DNA from: Porphyromonas sp.
GTDB lineage: Bacteria; Bacteroidota; Bacteroidia; Bacteroidales; Porphyromonadaceae
Direction of reading: 5' to 3'
Length of the DNA: 64,000 nucleotides
Assembly: GCA_030532365.1 (NCBI GenBank)
Contig: JAUNLH010000001.1
Location: 33,082 to 97,081 of the forward strand
The first letter of the stretch is position 1. Each line of letters starts with the position of its first letter. The position numbers and the translations under genes were made by a program. The notes beneath the pieces are model-generated. The model saw only the letters and a program-made list of their open reading frames with translations, was not told the DNA's origin and did not search any database. Below, one piece after another: positions 52,913 through 61,829 of this stretch.

Positions 52913-54151
52913 ATGAAGAAATATATACTACTACTGATCCTTAGCTCTCTCTTCCTCAGTAGCTGTGCTACAAAGGTAGAGACGGAAGAGACTGCCCCGG
53001 CTTTGGTCACTATCGATGGTACAGATCTGATCACCCCAGAAGGCGAGAAACTCTTCATCCAGGGGACTAACCTTGGCAATTGGCTCAATCCAGAGGGGTA
53101 TATGTTTGGCTTCCAGAAGACAAACTCGGCATGGATGATCGATCTCATGCTCTCTCAACTTATAGGGCCTGACCAAGCCGCTTCGTTCTGGAAAGAGTTC
53201 AAGGACAACTACATTACCCAAGCGGACATCAACTACATTGCCTCTACTGGATCCAATACGATCCGTTTGCCTTTTCACTACAAGCTCTTCACAGACGAAG
53301 ACTACATGGGCTTGACCTCCGATCAAGATGGGTTTGAGAGGATAGACCAACTCGTTGAGTGGTGTAGAGAGGCTGGGCTTTACCTCATCCTCGACATGCA
53401 CGACTGCCCCGGCGGACAGACTGGCGATAATATCGACGACAGCATGGGCTATCCTTGGCTCTTCGAGAGCGAAGAGAGTCAAGCTCTCTTCTGTGATATA
53501 TGGCAAAGGATTGCCGAGAGGTACCATAATGAGCCAGTAATCCTTGGATACGAACTAATGAATGAGCCCATTGCGCCCTACTTTGATAATGTAGATGAGC
53601 TCAATGCGAAGCTGCAACCCCTCTACAAGAGAGCTGTAAGTGCTATCAGAGAGGTAGATGAGCATCACATCATCATTCTTGGCGGTGCACAGTGGAACGG
53701 CAACTTCGCTCCTCTAACAGAGTGGGAATATGACGACAAGATTATATTCAGTTGCCATAGATATGGCGGCTCGCCCGCACAAGAGGCTTTCCAGACACTG
53801 ATAGACTATCGAGATAAGACCAATAAACCTATGTTTATGGGCGAAACAGGGCACAACACCATGGAGTGGCAATCACAGCTCTCCCAGATGCTACGTGCTA
53901 ATAACATTGGCTATCTCTTTTGGCCATACAAAAAGGTAGACAACTCCTGCATGGTGGCAGTCCAGCGTCCAGAGGGATGGCAGACAATCATCGACTTTGC
54001 AGAAAGTCCACGCACCACATTCAAGGAAATACGAGAGGCACGCCCCGACCAGGACGCTGCCCTAAAGGTGCTAGATGCCTATCTCGAGAGCATCCGGTTT
54101 GACAACTGTGTAGTACAAACCGATTATGTAGCCTCCTTGGATCTTCAATAG
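52913..54151 (+). CDS. GH5 family glycoside hydrolase lipoprotein
   Basis: This is a retaining beta-glucan hydrolase predicted to act with GH16. The 412-residue product has the lipobox FLSSC (Cys18) and one TIM-barrel domain. The acid/base is Glu218 in YELMNEP and the nucleophile Glu311 in FMGETGHN. The N-terminal GTNLGNWLNPEG resembles the NLGxWL start of GH5 exo-beta-1,3-glucanases, which would suit a laminarin-type substrate; I cannot fix the subfamily. It lies 6 bp after GH16 and 37 bp before GH3. The C-terminal 40 residues after the barrel are helical. Confidence 0.88.
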   Translation: MKKYILLLILSSLFLSSCATKVETEETAPALVTIDGTDLITPEGEKLFIQGTNLGNWLNPEGYMFGFQKTNSAWMIDLMLSQLIGPDQAASFWKEFKDNYITQADINYIASTGSNTIRLPFHYKLFTDEDYMGLTSDQDGFERIDQLVEWCREAGLYLILDMHDCPGGQTGDNIDDSMGYPWLFESEESQALFCDIWQRIAERYHNEPVILGYELMNEPIAPYFDNVDELNAKLQPLYKRAVSAIREVDEHHIIILGGAQWNGNFAPLTEWEYDDKIIFSCHRYGGSPAQEAFQTLIDYRDKTNKPMFMGETGHNTMEWQSQLSQMLRANNIGYLFWPYKKVDNSCMVAVQRPEGWQTIIDFAESPRTTFKEIREARPDQDAALKVLDAYLESIRFDNCVVQTDYVASLDLQ

Positions 54152-54188
54152 GAATAACTTTGATCAATCTAAAGACGATAACTTCAAT

Positions 54189-56528
54189 ATGAGAAGAAGA
54201 TTTTTGCTAGTCGCCATCCTCATCATGGGGCTAACACATTCAGAGCTCTTTGCACAACAACCCAAGCAAGACCCCAACGTCGAGGCACGTATCACTGAGA
54301 TCATCTCTCAGATGAGTCTTCAAGAGAAAGTTGGGCAGATGGCTCAGTATACACTGGATGTCTTTGGTAAGGGTGAAAATGTATACACCAGCTACGAACC
54401 CTTTGAGCTAGACACTGCGATGCTTGAGCAAGGGTTCAAGACCTATCGCATCGGCTCAGTACTCAACACCGCCAATAATCGCGCTCTTACGCCTCAGGTT
54501 TGGCAGAGAATCATCACTACACTGCAGGAGTATGCACTTAAATACACAAATATCCCACTCCTGTATGGTATCGACTCAAACCGAGGCACCACGTACACTG
54601 ATGGTGGTACCTTCTTCCCCGTCGAGATCGGTATGGCAGCCACTTTCAACACTGATCTTGTGGAGGAGGGAGCTAGGGTCTCGGCTTATGAAACACGTGC
54701 AAGCAACATTCCATGGACCTTCTGTCCTACAATGGACCTAGGTCGCGATCCGAGGTGGTCGCGCATGTGGGAGAGCTTCGGTGAGGACACATACCTCAAT
54801 ACGGTCCTAGGACTTGCCACCGTCCGTGGATTTCAGGGTCCAGACCCAGCCAATATAGGACGCGACCACATCGCAGCCTGCCCAAAGCACTATCTCGGAT
54901 ACGGTGTGCCTCACAGTGGCAAAGATCGCACCCCAGCCTTTATCTCGGAGTCAGACCTCAGAGAAAAATTTTTCGAGCCTTTCCGTGTCTCAATCGTAGA
55001 TGGCGGAGCGCTCTCTATCATGGTCAACTCTGGTATCATCAATGGCGTCTCCACACACGCTGACCACCGACTCCTCACTGAGTGGCTCAAGGAAGATCTC
55101 AACTTTGACGGCGTCATCGTCACAGACTGGCAGGACATCCGTAACCTCCAGACACGTGACCATCTATCCGAGGACTACCGAGGAGCAATCAAGATGGCAA
55201 TCAATGCCGGCATCGACATGGTAATGGAACCATACAATTTTGACTTCTGTGAGCTACTAGTCGGGTTAGTCAATGATGGAGAGGTTTCTATGGAGCGCAT
55301 AGATGATGCTGTCCGCAGAGTGTTGAGGATGAAGTTCCGCCTTGGTCTCTTCGAGACTCCCAGCTGGGACTTCAACGAGTACTCCGAGTTTAACAGTGCA
55401 GAGCACATAGCGGCGGCAAAACTTTCAGCTGATGAGTCTATCACACTGCTAAAGAACGACTCCCAGCTACTTCCCCTCAGTCGGGAAACAAAGATACTTG
55501 TCACTGGACCTAATGCCAATAGCATGCGTCCGCTCAACGGTGGATGGGCATACTCTTGGCAAGGTGAGAAGGTAGATGAGTTTACAGAGGAGTTCGACAC
55601 CTTCTACGAGGCAATTGCACGTGAGTTTGGAGACGCTAACGTCACCTTTGCACCTGGAGTATCATACAACATGGATGGTGAGTACTACGAGGAGCTAGAA
55701 CCAGACTTTGATGCGGCAGTTGCAGCGGCAAAGGATGTCGACGTAATCGTAGCGTGTGTAGGCGAAAATAGCTACTGCGAGACCCCAGGTAACCTCGATG
55801 AACTTCGCCTTTCTAGCAACCAAATCGACCTCGTTAAGCTACTTTCAAAGACAGGTAAGCCAATCATCCTAGTACTCAATGAGGGGCGTCCACGGATCAT
55901 ACGTGAGATTGAGCCTCTTACTGTTGCTATCCTCCAGACCTACCTACCGGGTAACTACGGCGGTTCAGCCTTGGCTGATATCCTCTCCGGTGATGTCAAT
56001 CCAAGTGGTCGACTACCGTACACCTATCCTAAGTTTGAGCACTCTCTGACCACCTACGATCAGAAGCCTGCAGAGAATATTCACGGCGAGATGGCAGGAG
56101 TATACAACTATGGTGCAACAGCCTCAGTGCAGTATGACTTTGGCTATGGCCTTAGCTACACCTCCTTTGAGTACAGCAACCTTCAGATCGATCGGAAAGA
56201 CTTTCGCTCGGGCGATGTGATCAAGGTTAGTGTTGATGTCACCAATACGGGCGACAGAATCGGCAAGGAGAGCGTACTACTTTTCACCTCTGATCTGGTA
56301 GCATCCCTCACTCCTGATGTGAGACGCCTACGTGCTTTTGACAAGGTAGAGCTCAAACCGGGTGAGACAAAGACTGTTACACTCGAAGTCGCAGCAGATG
56401 ACCTAGCCTTTGTCGACAATAAGGGCAAGTGGATTCTAGAAAGTGGTGAGTTTAAGGTGCAGGTAGGCAATCTGATAGACTTCATCAACTGCGAGGAGAC
56501 CCTCCGCTGGGAGACACCCAACAGATAA
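54189..56528 (+). CDS. GH3 beta-glucosidase
   Basis: This exo-enzyme is predicted to release glucose from beta-gluco-oligosaccharides in the periplasm. The 779-residue product has a signal peptide (cleavage near LFAQQ). The GH3 N-terminal barrel contains Lys233-His234 in CPKHYLGYG and the nucleophile Asp313 in GVIVTDWQD. The alpha/beta sandwich (ADESITLLKND onward) and a C-terminal fibronectin-III-like domain (YGLSYTSFEYSN to the end) follow. The layout is that of BglX-type enzymes. It is the last gene of PUL2 and is followed by a hairpin terminator. Confidence 0.93.
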   Translation: MRRRFLLVAILIMGLTHSELFAQQPKQDPNVEARITEIISQMSLQEKVGQMAQYTLDVFGKGENVYTSYEPFELDTAMLEQGFKTYRIGSVLNTANNRALTPQVWQRIITTLQEYALKYTNIPLLYGIDSNRGTTYTDGGTFFPVEIGMAATFNTDLVEEGARVSAYETRASNIPWTFCPTMDLGRDPRWSRMWESFGEDTYLNTVLGLATVRGFQGPDPANIGRDHIAACPKHYLGYGVPHSGKDRTPAFISESDLREKFFEPFRVSIVDGGALSIMVNSGIINGVSTHADHRLLTEWLKEDLNFDGVIVTDWQDIRNLQTRDHLSEDYRGAIKMAINAGIDMVMEPYNFDFCELLVGLVNDGEVSMERIDDAVRRVLRMKFRLGLFETPSWDFNEYSEFNSAEHIAAAKLSADESITLLKNDSQLLPLSRETKILVTGPNANSMRPLNGGWAYSWQGEKVDEFTEEFDTFYEAIAREFGDANVTFAPGVSYNMDGEYYEELEPDFDAAVAAAKDVDVIVACVGENSYCETPGNLDELRLSSNQIDLVKLLSKTGKPIILVLNEGRPRIIREIEPLTVAILQTYLPGNYGGSALADILSGDVNPSGRLPYTYPKFEHSLTTYDQKPAENIHGEMAGVYNYGATASVQYDFGYGLSYTSFEYSNLQIDRKDFRSGDVIKVSVDVTNTGDRIGKESVLLFTSDLVASLTPDVRRLRAFDKVELKPGETKTVTLEVAADDLAFVDNKGKWILESGEFKVQVGNLIDFINCEETLRWETPNR

Positions 56529-56565
56529 GTGTAGAGCCTCTGAAGAGAAGATCTAGCATAAAAGC

Positions 56566-56602
56566 AGCGGAAGTCGGATGGAGCCACTCGACTTCCGCTT
56601 TT
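56566..56602. terminator. Terminator between convergent GH3 and GH110
   Basis: An 11-bp stem (56566-56576 and 56589-56599) has a 12-nt loop and a T-run on the plus side; A-rich sequence before the stem gives a T-run on the minus side. Confidence 0.8.
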
Positions 56603-56623
56603 CTTGTTATATAGCAGGAGGGG

Positions 56624-58369
56624 TCACCACCCCTCGAAGTGATCCTCTTCGACAACTCCGACATTGATGGCTCGAGCGTCTGACGCCCTGAAGATCGACT
56701 TAAAGTCGTTATTAGGTCGTATTTCATTGCCCTTAAAGATCAGCTCTGTCACCGACTCAGCGTAGTAGAGAGGGGTAGGGAACTGATCAAAGATATTATC
56801 CTCTACCACCACCCTCCCGTGGTAATAGCTTCCCTCTACAAGCTCAGGTATCTCTGGGTCGATAGAGATTACTCCGTTGGTAAACTGATACATCGCTGTC
56901 AGTGCGTTGATGAAGTGGTTCTCGCGAATGATGATCTCCTCGCACGGTCCACTCTCATACCAGCCATTGGCATCGCCACAAAGGAGTATCGCACTCCCAT
57001 GCGTGTGGTCAAATGTATTCTTCTCACACAATACCTGCTTGGGGGTTGAGAAGAGCGCCCCTCGAGCTCTATTGTTCCTTATCAGATTGTCACTAAAGAC
57101 CACTGCTGGGTGGGTACTAAGATTCTCTACTGCGAGAGAGAGCCCTGCGAGTCCATCTTCTAGTGGCTCTGCTAGGGCGATCTTCATCTGTGAGGGGGAG
57201 AGCACCTCCACCTTAGCATCTGGCAATGCCCCCGTGACAGGAAGGAGTGTACTACGATTGATCAGACGCAGAGTGTCGCCTGCATCAAACCACCTAAAGC
57301 CATAAGACTGATAGTGTGCAAAGGAGACGAGGAGTTCGCGCTCTGAGAGAAGGCTATCCACACGCATATAGGTGCCATGCACATTGATGGCATCATCAGC
57401 CATGTGCTCATATACCCCATTGGTAGAGAGTAGCTTACCCCTACATCCGGAGAAGTGGGTCGCATCTGCCTGAGTTGTAAAATACCTTTCAGATCCCTCT
57501 GCCACAGCTACTTGAAACTGATCCAGCGTAAGATCACGAGAGTTTTGAGCGATCAGCGCCATACCCTCTGCATAGCGCACCGCGACCTCCTGTAGCTTCA
57601 CCTCTTCGCTGTCAATGATGGTTATGCCCGGCGTAGGACGGTAATAGGAGCGAAGCACATAGCGGTCACCGACCTCTAGGTGGGGCAGTTCCCTCCAACC
57701 TACTAACGTAAGTGTGTGATCTCCATGATCAACGATCCTGGCCGGATCAAATGCCACATCGGCACGCCCCCACTTCATGTGGCGACTCTCGGAGAAGGGC
57801 ATAGTGACAAAGAGTGCTTGCTCAAAGCCCTCACCTAGCAGGATAAAGTTTTTGTCATTATCAATACGAAACTCAGTCTCCTCTGGCACTCTTACAGTGA
57901 CCTCATCACGCTCAGCGTCAATAGAGAGCACCTCCACCTGCGAGAGAGCTGGGCGAGGGTAGTCGATGCTAAAGCCCTCTAACAACACCCCCTCCGACTC
58001 TTGTACCACGATGGGTATCAAGCGTCCATGAAAGAGTAACTGAGCTCCATCGCCCTTAAGAGTCAATCCCTTGAAACCCTTAAGCATAAATGCGACGGGA
58101 CGCTCCGCTACATGATCGTGGTTAGATATATATAGCTCATAGCTAGGGAGTTGGTTAGCACTGATGTGGTAGGTACCCTTCCCTAGGTCTAGCGTTACAT
58201 GGTCGCCAGCCTCATTTAGCTGCTTTGCCTCGTCTAGGAGTTCAAGTAGCGTTGCAGTGTCGTCCCCACCCGAGGGCTTCAATGTCAGACTCCGCCCTCT
58301 TCCCTGCTCTACGCACGAAGAGAAGATCATGGAGATGACAACTAATGTAGTGACAATGAGTTGTTTCAT
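56624..58369 (-). CDS. GH110 alpha-1,3-galactosidase (beta-helix) lipoprotein
   Basis: This exo-enzyme is predicted to remove terminal alpha-1,3-linked galactose, as on blood group B or linear alpha-Gal epitopes. The 581-residue product has the lipobox MIFSSC (Cys19) and a right-handed parallel beta-helix, typical of GH110. The block TTQADATHFSGCRGKLLS followed by DDAINVHGTYMRV is strongly characteristic, as is FRWFDAGDTLRL. It is the last gene after murB, the MBL hydrolase and queG, 12 bp after the queG stop. It is therefore likely transcribed with housekeeping genes rather than with a PUL. Substrate range within the family (branched or linear) is open. Confidence 0.88.
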   Translation of the reverse strand: MKQLIVTTLVVISMIFSSCVEQGRGRSLTLKPSGGDDTATLLELLDEAKQLNEAGDHVTLDLGKGTYHISANQLPSYELYISNHDHVAERPVAFMLKGFKGLTLKGDGAQLLFHGRLIPIVVQESEGVLLEGFSIDYPRPALSQVEVLSIDAERDEVTVRVPEETEFRIDNDKNFILLGEGFEQALFVTMPFSESRHMKWGRADVAFDPARIVDHGDHTLTLVGWRELPHLEVGDRYVLRSYYRPTPGITIIDSEEVKLQEVAVRYAEGMALIAQNSRDLTLDQFQVAVAEGSERYFTTQADATHFSGCRGKLLSTNGVYEHMADDAINVHGTYMRVDSLLSERELLVSFAHYQSYGFRWFDAGDTLRLINRSTLLPVTGALPDAKVEVLSPSQMKIALAEPLEDGLAGLSLAVENLSTHPAVVFSDNLIRNNRARGALFSTPKQVLCEKNTFDHTHGSAILLCGDANGWYESGPCEEIIIRENHFINALTAMYQFTNGVISIDPEIPELVEGSYYHGRVVVEDNIFDQFPTPLYYAESVTELIFKGNEIRPNNDFKSIFRASDARAINVGVVEEDHFEGW

Positions 58370-58381
58370 GACTTACTATTA

Positions 58382-59338
58382 TTATGGTTTTATCTGTTTA
58401 TTATTACTTAGGTATATCTCGGCATTTCGCTTCATCCCCTCATACTTGGCTCTGGTAGCGGCGGTACCAAAGAAAATCTTACCATACTGCTCCTCTGTCA
58501 GATCCTCAATGTCCTGATCGGTCAGTCGGAGTATCGAAGAGGCAGGAGAGAAGTGTCTAGTGGTCAGAGGTCGTCGATTGTATGGGCATACATCCTGGCA
58601 GGTATCACAGCCATAGAGGCGACGACCAAAAGACTTTGAGAGCAAAGGGTCTATATCACCTCGATGCTCGATAGATAAATAGCTGATGCAGCGGCGTGCA
58701 TCCAAGCCATTTTCCTTGCTCAGCGCTTGAGTGGGGCAGTTCATGATGCACTGAGTACAACTTCCACAACCGTTTCGTATTGGTTTTCTATCACTTTCCA
58801 GCTCCAGTGTCGTCAAAATCTCACCAAGGAAAAAGAAAGTACCCTTCCTGGGGATGATGAGATTACGACTGTTCCCCACAAAGCCAAGCCCCGACTGCAC
58901 TGCCCAGTAACGCTCAAAGAGGGGCGCAGTATCGGTGAGTGTACGGTATTGATGCGGTGCCACTTCGGTAGCTATGCGGTCGCCCAACTGCTGTAATAGC
59001 TTTGGCAAGACCTTATGGTAGTCCCGTCCATAGGCATACTTAGCCACCTGCGGAGCAGACGAAGGCTGTAACCGCTCTGGATAGTAGGAGACAGCAACGA
59101 CTATGATCGACTTTGCTCCTGGCAGTAACTGCTCGGGATCATACCTCACCTCCTTGTGGTCCTCGAGGTAGCCCATCTCTGCATGCCTGCCCATCTCAAG
59201 CCACTCCTCATACTGAGCCTGCAACTGCTCAGGTACAGGTGTGAGAGGTGCAAAGCCTAGAGCGTCTATCTCGAGCTGCTCCGCTATGGCTCGTATCTGT
59301 TGCTGAGGGCTATTAGAAGTTGACTGTAAGTCCATCAT
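58382..59338 (-). CDS. queG: Epoxyqueuosine reductase QueG
   Basis: This cobalamin- and iron-sulfur-dependent enzyme does the last step of queuosine tRNA modification. The 318-residue product has the DUF1730 N-terminal domain (GFAPLTPVPEQ, GAKSIIVVAVSYYP). It carries two cluster motifs, CGSCTQCIMNCP and CDTCQDVCPYN. The C-terminal HEAT-like extension of long forms is absent, as in other short QueG proteins. The start (ATG 59336-59338, or the next ATG at 59333) lies about 25 bp inside the MBL hydrolase gene, so translation is probably coupled. Confidence 0.95.
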   Translation of the reverse strand: MMDLQSTSNSPQQQIRAIAEQLEIDALGFAPLTPVPEQLQAQYEEWLEMGRHAEMGYLEDHKEVRYDPEQLLPGAKSIIVVAVSYYPERLQPSSAPQVAKYAYGRDYHKVLPKLLQQLGDRIATEVAPHQYRTLTDTAPLFERYWAVQSGLGFVGNSRNLIIPRKGTFFFLGEILTTLELESDRKPIRNGCGSCTQCIMNCPTQALSKENGLDARRCISYLSIEHRGDIDPLLSKSFGRRLYGCDTCQDVCPYNRRPLTTRHFSPASSILRLTDQDIEDLTEEQYGKIFFGTAATRAKYEGMKRNAEIYLSNNKQIKP

Positions 59339-60083
59339 AGGCAGGGGCTACTCCAGGTGGACAGATCTTTTCTATCTCTTCATGGCGTCCTATGGTATGG
59401 GCAAAATGGACGAGATAGGCTTGTCTGGGCTTTAATTCATCAATGATCTCTATCCCCTCCTCAAAGGTCAAGTGCGCTGCATGGTCATAGTGCCTCAAGG
59501 CATTGATTACCAAGAGATCTACACCCTTAAGCAGCTCTTTGGTCTCTCTAGGTAAGGTCTTGCAGTCTGTGATGTATGCCAGCCCTCCAAACTTAAAGCC
59601 AAGGATCGGGAGCTTACCATGCATCACGGTAAAGGGCAGTATTTCAACGCCATCTCCCAGGTCAATGGGATACCCCGCCTGGATCGTACGCATCTCCAAG
59701 TAGGGTACTCCGGGGTAGCGTGGTTCACGAAAGGCATACGGAAGACGTAGCTTAATCGCCTCAACCACATGCTCCTCCGCATAGATGGGGCACTCATGGC
59801 TTCGGTAAAAGAGGGGCCTTAGGTCATCAAGCCCTCCTGTATGATCGTAGTGCTCATGCGTAATGATGATGGCATCAATGTCCATCACACGGTTCTCTAC
59901 CATTTGACAACGAAAGTCTGGACCACAATCGATAAGGACTTTCTTACCGCAATACTCCACCAGCGCAGAGGTGCGGTAGCGCTTATCCCGTTGGTCAGGC
60001 GAGGTGCAAACCTCACAATCACAGGCTATTTCGGGTATACCTGTGGAAGTGCCGGTACCTAAAAAAGTGATGCGATCAACCAT
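59313..60083 (-). CDS. MBL-fold metallo-hydrolase (PhnP-like)
   Basis: This 256-residue cytoplasmic metallo-beta-lactamase-fold enzyme has the dinuclear metal motif THEHYDHTGG. An N-terminal CDCEVC resembles the extra zinc site of PhnP, a phosphodiesterase for phosphoribosyl 1,2-cyclic phosphate. Further metal ligands are in CGPDFR and near the C-terminal HFAHTIGRHEE. No other phn genes are nearby, so the natural substrate is unclear. It lies 2 bp after murB and overlaps queG by about 25 bp. Confidence 0.85.
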   Translation of the reverse strand: MVDRITFLGTGTSTGIPEIACDCEVCTSPDQRDKRYRTSALVEYCGKKVLIDCGPDFRCQMVENRVMDIDAIIITHEHYDHTGGLDDLRPLFYRSHECPIYAEEHVVEAIKLRLPYAFREPRYPGVPYLEMRTIQAGYPIDLGDGVEILPFTVMHGKLPILGFKFGGLAYITDCKTLPRETKELLKGVDLLVINALRHYDHAAHLTFEEGIEIIDELKPRQAYLVHFAHTIGRHEEIEKICPPGVAPAYDGLTVNF

Positions 60084-60085
60084 AA

Positions 60086-61126
60086 CTAAGAGAGCTCCTT
60101 GATACTATACTGCTCGGCACTACGCACGTATCTCACCTCAGGTACGAGGGCGATACCGTACTGCTCCCGCACCTTATCTTGGATCTCTTCTGCAAAGGCG
60201 ACCACCTCATTTGCCTCCGCGCCTCCGTGGTTGATCAAGACTAGTGGCTGTAATTCATAGGTCCCGACCTTTTCATTGCGGTAGCCCTTATAGCCAACCC
60301 GCTCTATCAGCCATGCTGCAGGCACTTTATAGCCCTTCTCCATCTTGTAGAAGGGCACCTCGGGGTGCTGCTCCTGCAGGGGCTTAAACTCCTCCTCTCG
60401 CAGGATGGGGTTGGTAAAGAAGCTACCAGCGTTGGGAATCTCTTTGGGGTTAGGCAGCTTACTCTTTCGTATCTGCATCACCCGCTCTGCGATCAATAGT
60501 GGTGTCAGAGCCGTCTCGCTCGCAAGCCCTTGCAGACCTTTGTAGGTCAGACATGGCTTGGGGGTTTTGGAGAGACGCAGCTCAATAGCAGTCACAAGCA
60601 CTGGTGCCATCTCTGGAGACTTAAAGATAGAGTAACGATAGCTGTAGTCGCACTCGTCAGTCGTCATGCGCCGCTCCTCTCCTGTTCGCAGATCGATGGT
60701 ATGGACTGCCTCGAGTACATCACAGATCTCACGACCATACGCCCCAATGTTTTGCACCGCAGCGGCACCGGCATCCCCTGGGATAAGTACCAGATTTTCA
60801 ACGCCCCAGAGACCTTGCTTCGCTGTCTGTAGCACTAGGTCGTGCCATAGATGCCCCGCACCGACTTGTAAGATCACCTCCTCATCGTCCTCACGGAGTA
60901 CCTCCAGCGCACTCCCGGAGTAGTGTACTACAGCCCCCTTGAAGTCACCTACAAATAGTAGATTACTCCCTCCACCCATGATCAAAAAAGGGATCGTGCG
61001 AAAGTATTCATCACGCACCAAGAGCTTAGCATCCGCTACGCTCTCTAAGTCAATATGATACGCTGCGGTTGCCTCTATTGCAAAGGTATTGTACTCTTTG
61101 AGGGGGAAATTGGGAATGAGTTTCAT
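60086..61126 (-). CDS. murB: UDP-N-acetylenolpyruvoylglucosamine reductase MurB
   Basis: This FAD enzyme makes UDP-N-acetylmuramic acid for peptidoglycan. The 346-residue length matches the E. coli (type I) form. The FAD-binding loop LIMGGGSNLLF, IPGDAGAAAVQNIGAYG, YSYRYSIFK and the C-terminal AGSFFTNPI with SFFTNP containing the catalytic Ser are all present. It heads a close minus-strand run with the MBL hydrolase, queG and GH110. A terminator-like hairpin separates it from the upstream SPOR gene. Confidence 0.96.
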   Translation of the reverse strand: MKLIPNFPLKEYNTFAIEATAAYHIDLESVADAKLLVRDEYFRTIPFLIMGGGSNLLFVGDFKGAVVHYSGSALEVLREDDEEVILQVGAGHLWHDLVLQTAKQGLWGVENLVLIPGDAGAAAVQNIGAYGREICDVLEAVHTIDLRTGEERRMTTDECDYSYRYSIFKSPEMAPVLVTAIELRLSKTPKPCLTYKGLQGLASETALTPLLIAERVMQIRKSKLPNPKEIPNAGSFFTNPILREEEFKPLQEQHPEVPFYKMEKGYKVPAAWLIERVGYKGYRNEKVGTYELQPLVLINHGGAEANEVVAFAEEIQDKVREQYGIALVPEVRYVRSAEQYSIKELS

Positions 61127-61165
61127 AGTTATTCAGTATCAGGGGATTATCCGATGGTATTTACG

Positions 61166-61210
61166 AAAAACCAAGACCAAACCCCGGCAACAACCGAGGT
61201 CAGATCTTGG
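61166..61210 (-). terminator. Terminator after the SPOR lipoprotein gene
   Basis: On the minus strand a stem of about 17 bp with G-U pairs and one mismatch (arms 61194-61210 and 61171-61187) encloses a short loop and runs into a T5 tract (61166-61170). It separates the SPOR gene from murB. Confidence 0.65.
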
Positions 61211-61238
61211 CTCTCTTTTAGATGAGTATGAACGTCGC

Positions 61239-61718
61239 TTAATAGGTGCGGTAGAGCAACCATGCGTCAGCGAAGAGAGGAGCAAACATACTCTTGATCG
61301 CTTCACGACTGCGGATGGCATCCTCCTTATTGTCAAAGCTGGTCACAATGACACGGTATAGCCCCTCTTCGTTCTGAGCCAGTACAGGGTTATAGCCATT
61401 CTTTGCCATTCTCTCCTTGAGCGAGCGTGCGTTGGTAACGTTTTGGAAGCTACCGATCACTACGCTATAGGCTTTCAGTCCGTTAGCATCCTCACCAGCC
61501 GCAGGAGTCACACGCTCAGAGCGCACATCTGCCTCTGGCTCAGCGGGTACCACTACAGGTACCACCTCGTCAGAAGCTGGCTTTGTAGCTGCAGCGGCTA
61601 CTTCACGCTGCTTAGCCTTTTCGTATGCTGCCTTGTAGGCACTCTCCTTGGGCTTACAGCTCGTGGACACGAGTACCAGAGCCAGCGTTGCGACACTCAA
61701 TAAAACTTTCTTTGTCAT
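61239..61718 (-). CDS. SPOR-domain lipoprotein
   Basis: This small envelope protein is predicted to bind denuded peptidoglycan, often at division sites. The 159-residue product has the lipobox LVSTSC (Cys21) and a low-complexity Ala/Pro/Val/Glu linker (about 38-80). A C-terminal SPOR domain spans about 82-157 (YSVVIGSFQNVTNARSLKERM and LYRVIVTSFDNKEDAI). It is transcribed alone from a TAACTTTG -7 element. No division genes are adjacent, so the specific role is open. Confidence 0.88.
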   Translation of the reverse strand: MTKKVLLSVATLALVLVSTSCKPKESAYKAAYEKAKQREVAAAATKPASDEVVPVVVPAEPEADVRSERVTPAAGEDANGLKAYSVVIGSFQNVTNARSLKERMAKNGYNPVLAQNEEGLYRVIVTSFDNKEDAIRSREAIKSMFAPLFADAWLLYRTY

Positions 61719-61763
61719 ATCGTTAATTACTTTATTTGCCTATATTACTCTACTGAACTACCA

Positions 61764-61771
61764 CAAAGTTA
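61764..61771 (-). promoter_or_regulatory. Putative -7 element of the SPOR gene
   Basis: The minus strand reads TAACTTTG, matching TAnnTTTG. A TTG lies about 20 bp further upstream (61794-61792). The leader would be about 40 nt. Confidence 0.45.
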
Positions 61772-61829
61772 GTATTTATTTTGTATTTTCGCAATCAGGT
61801 ATCTACACTCACAAAACAATGTACACGGT

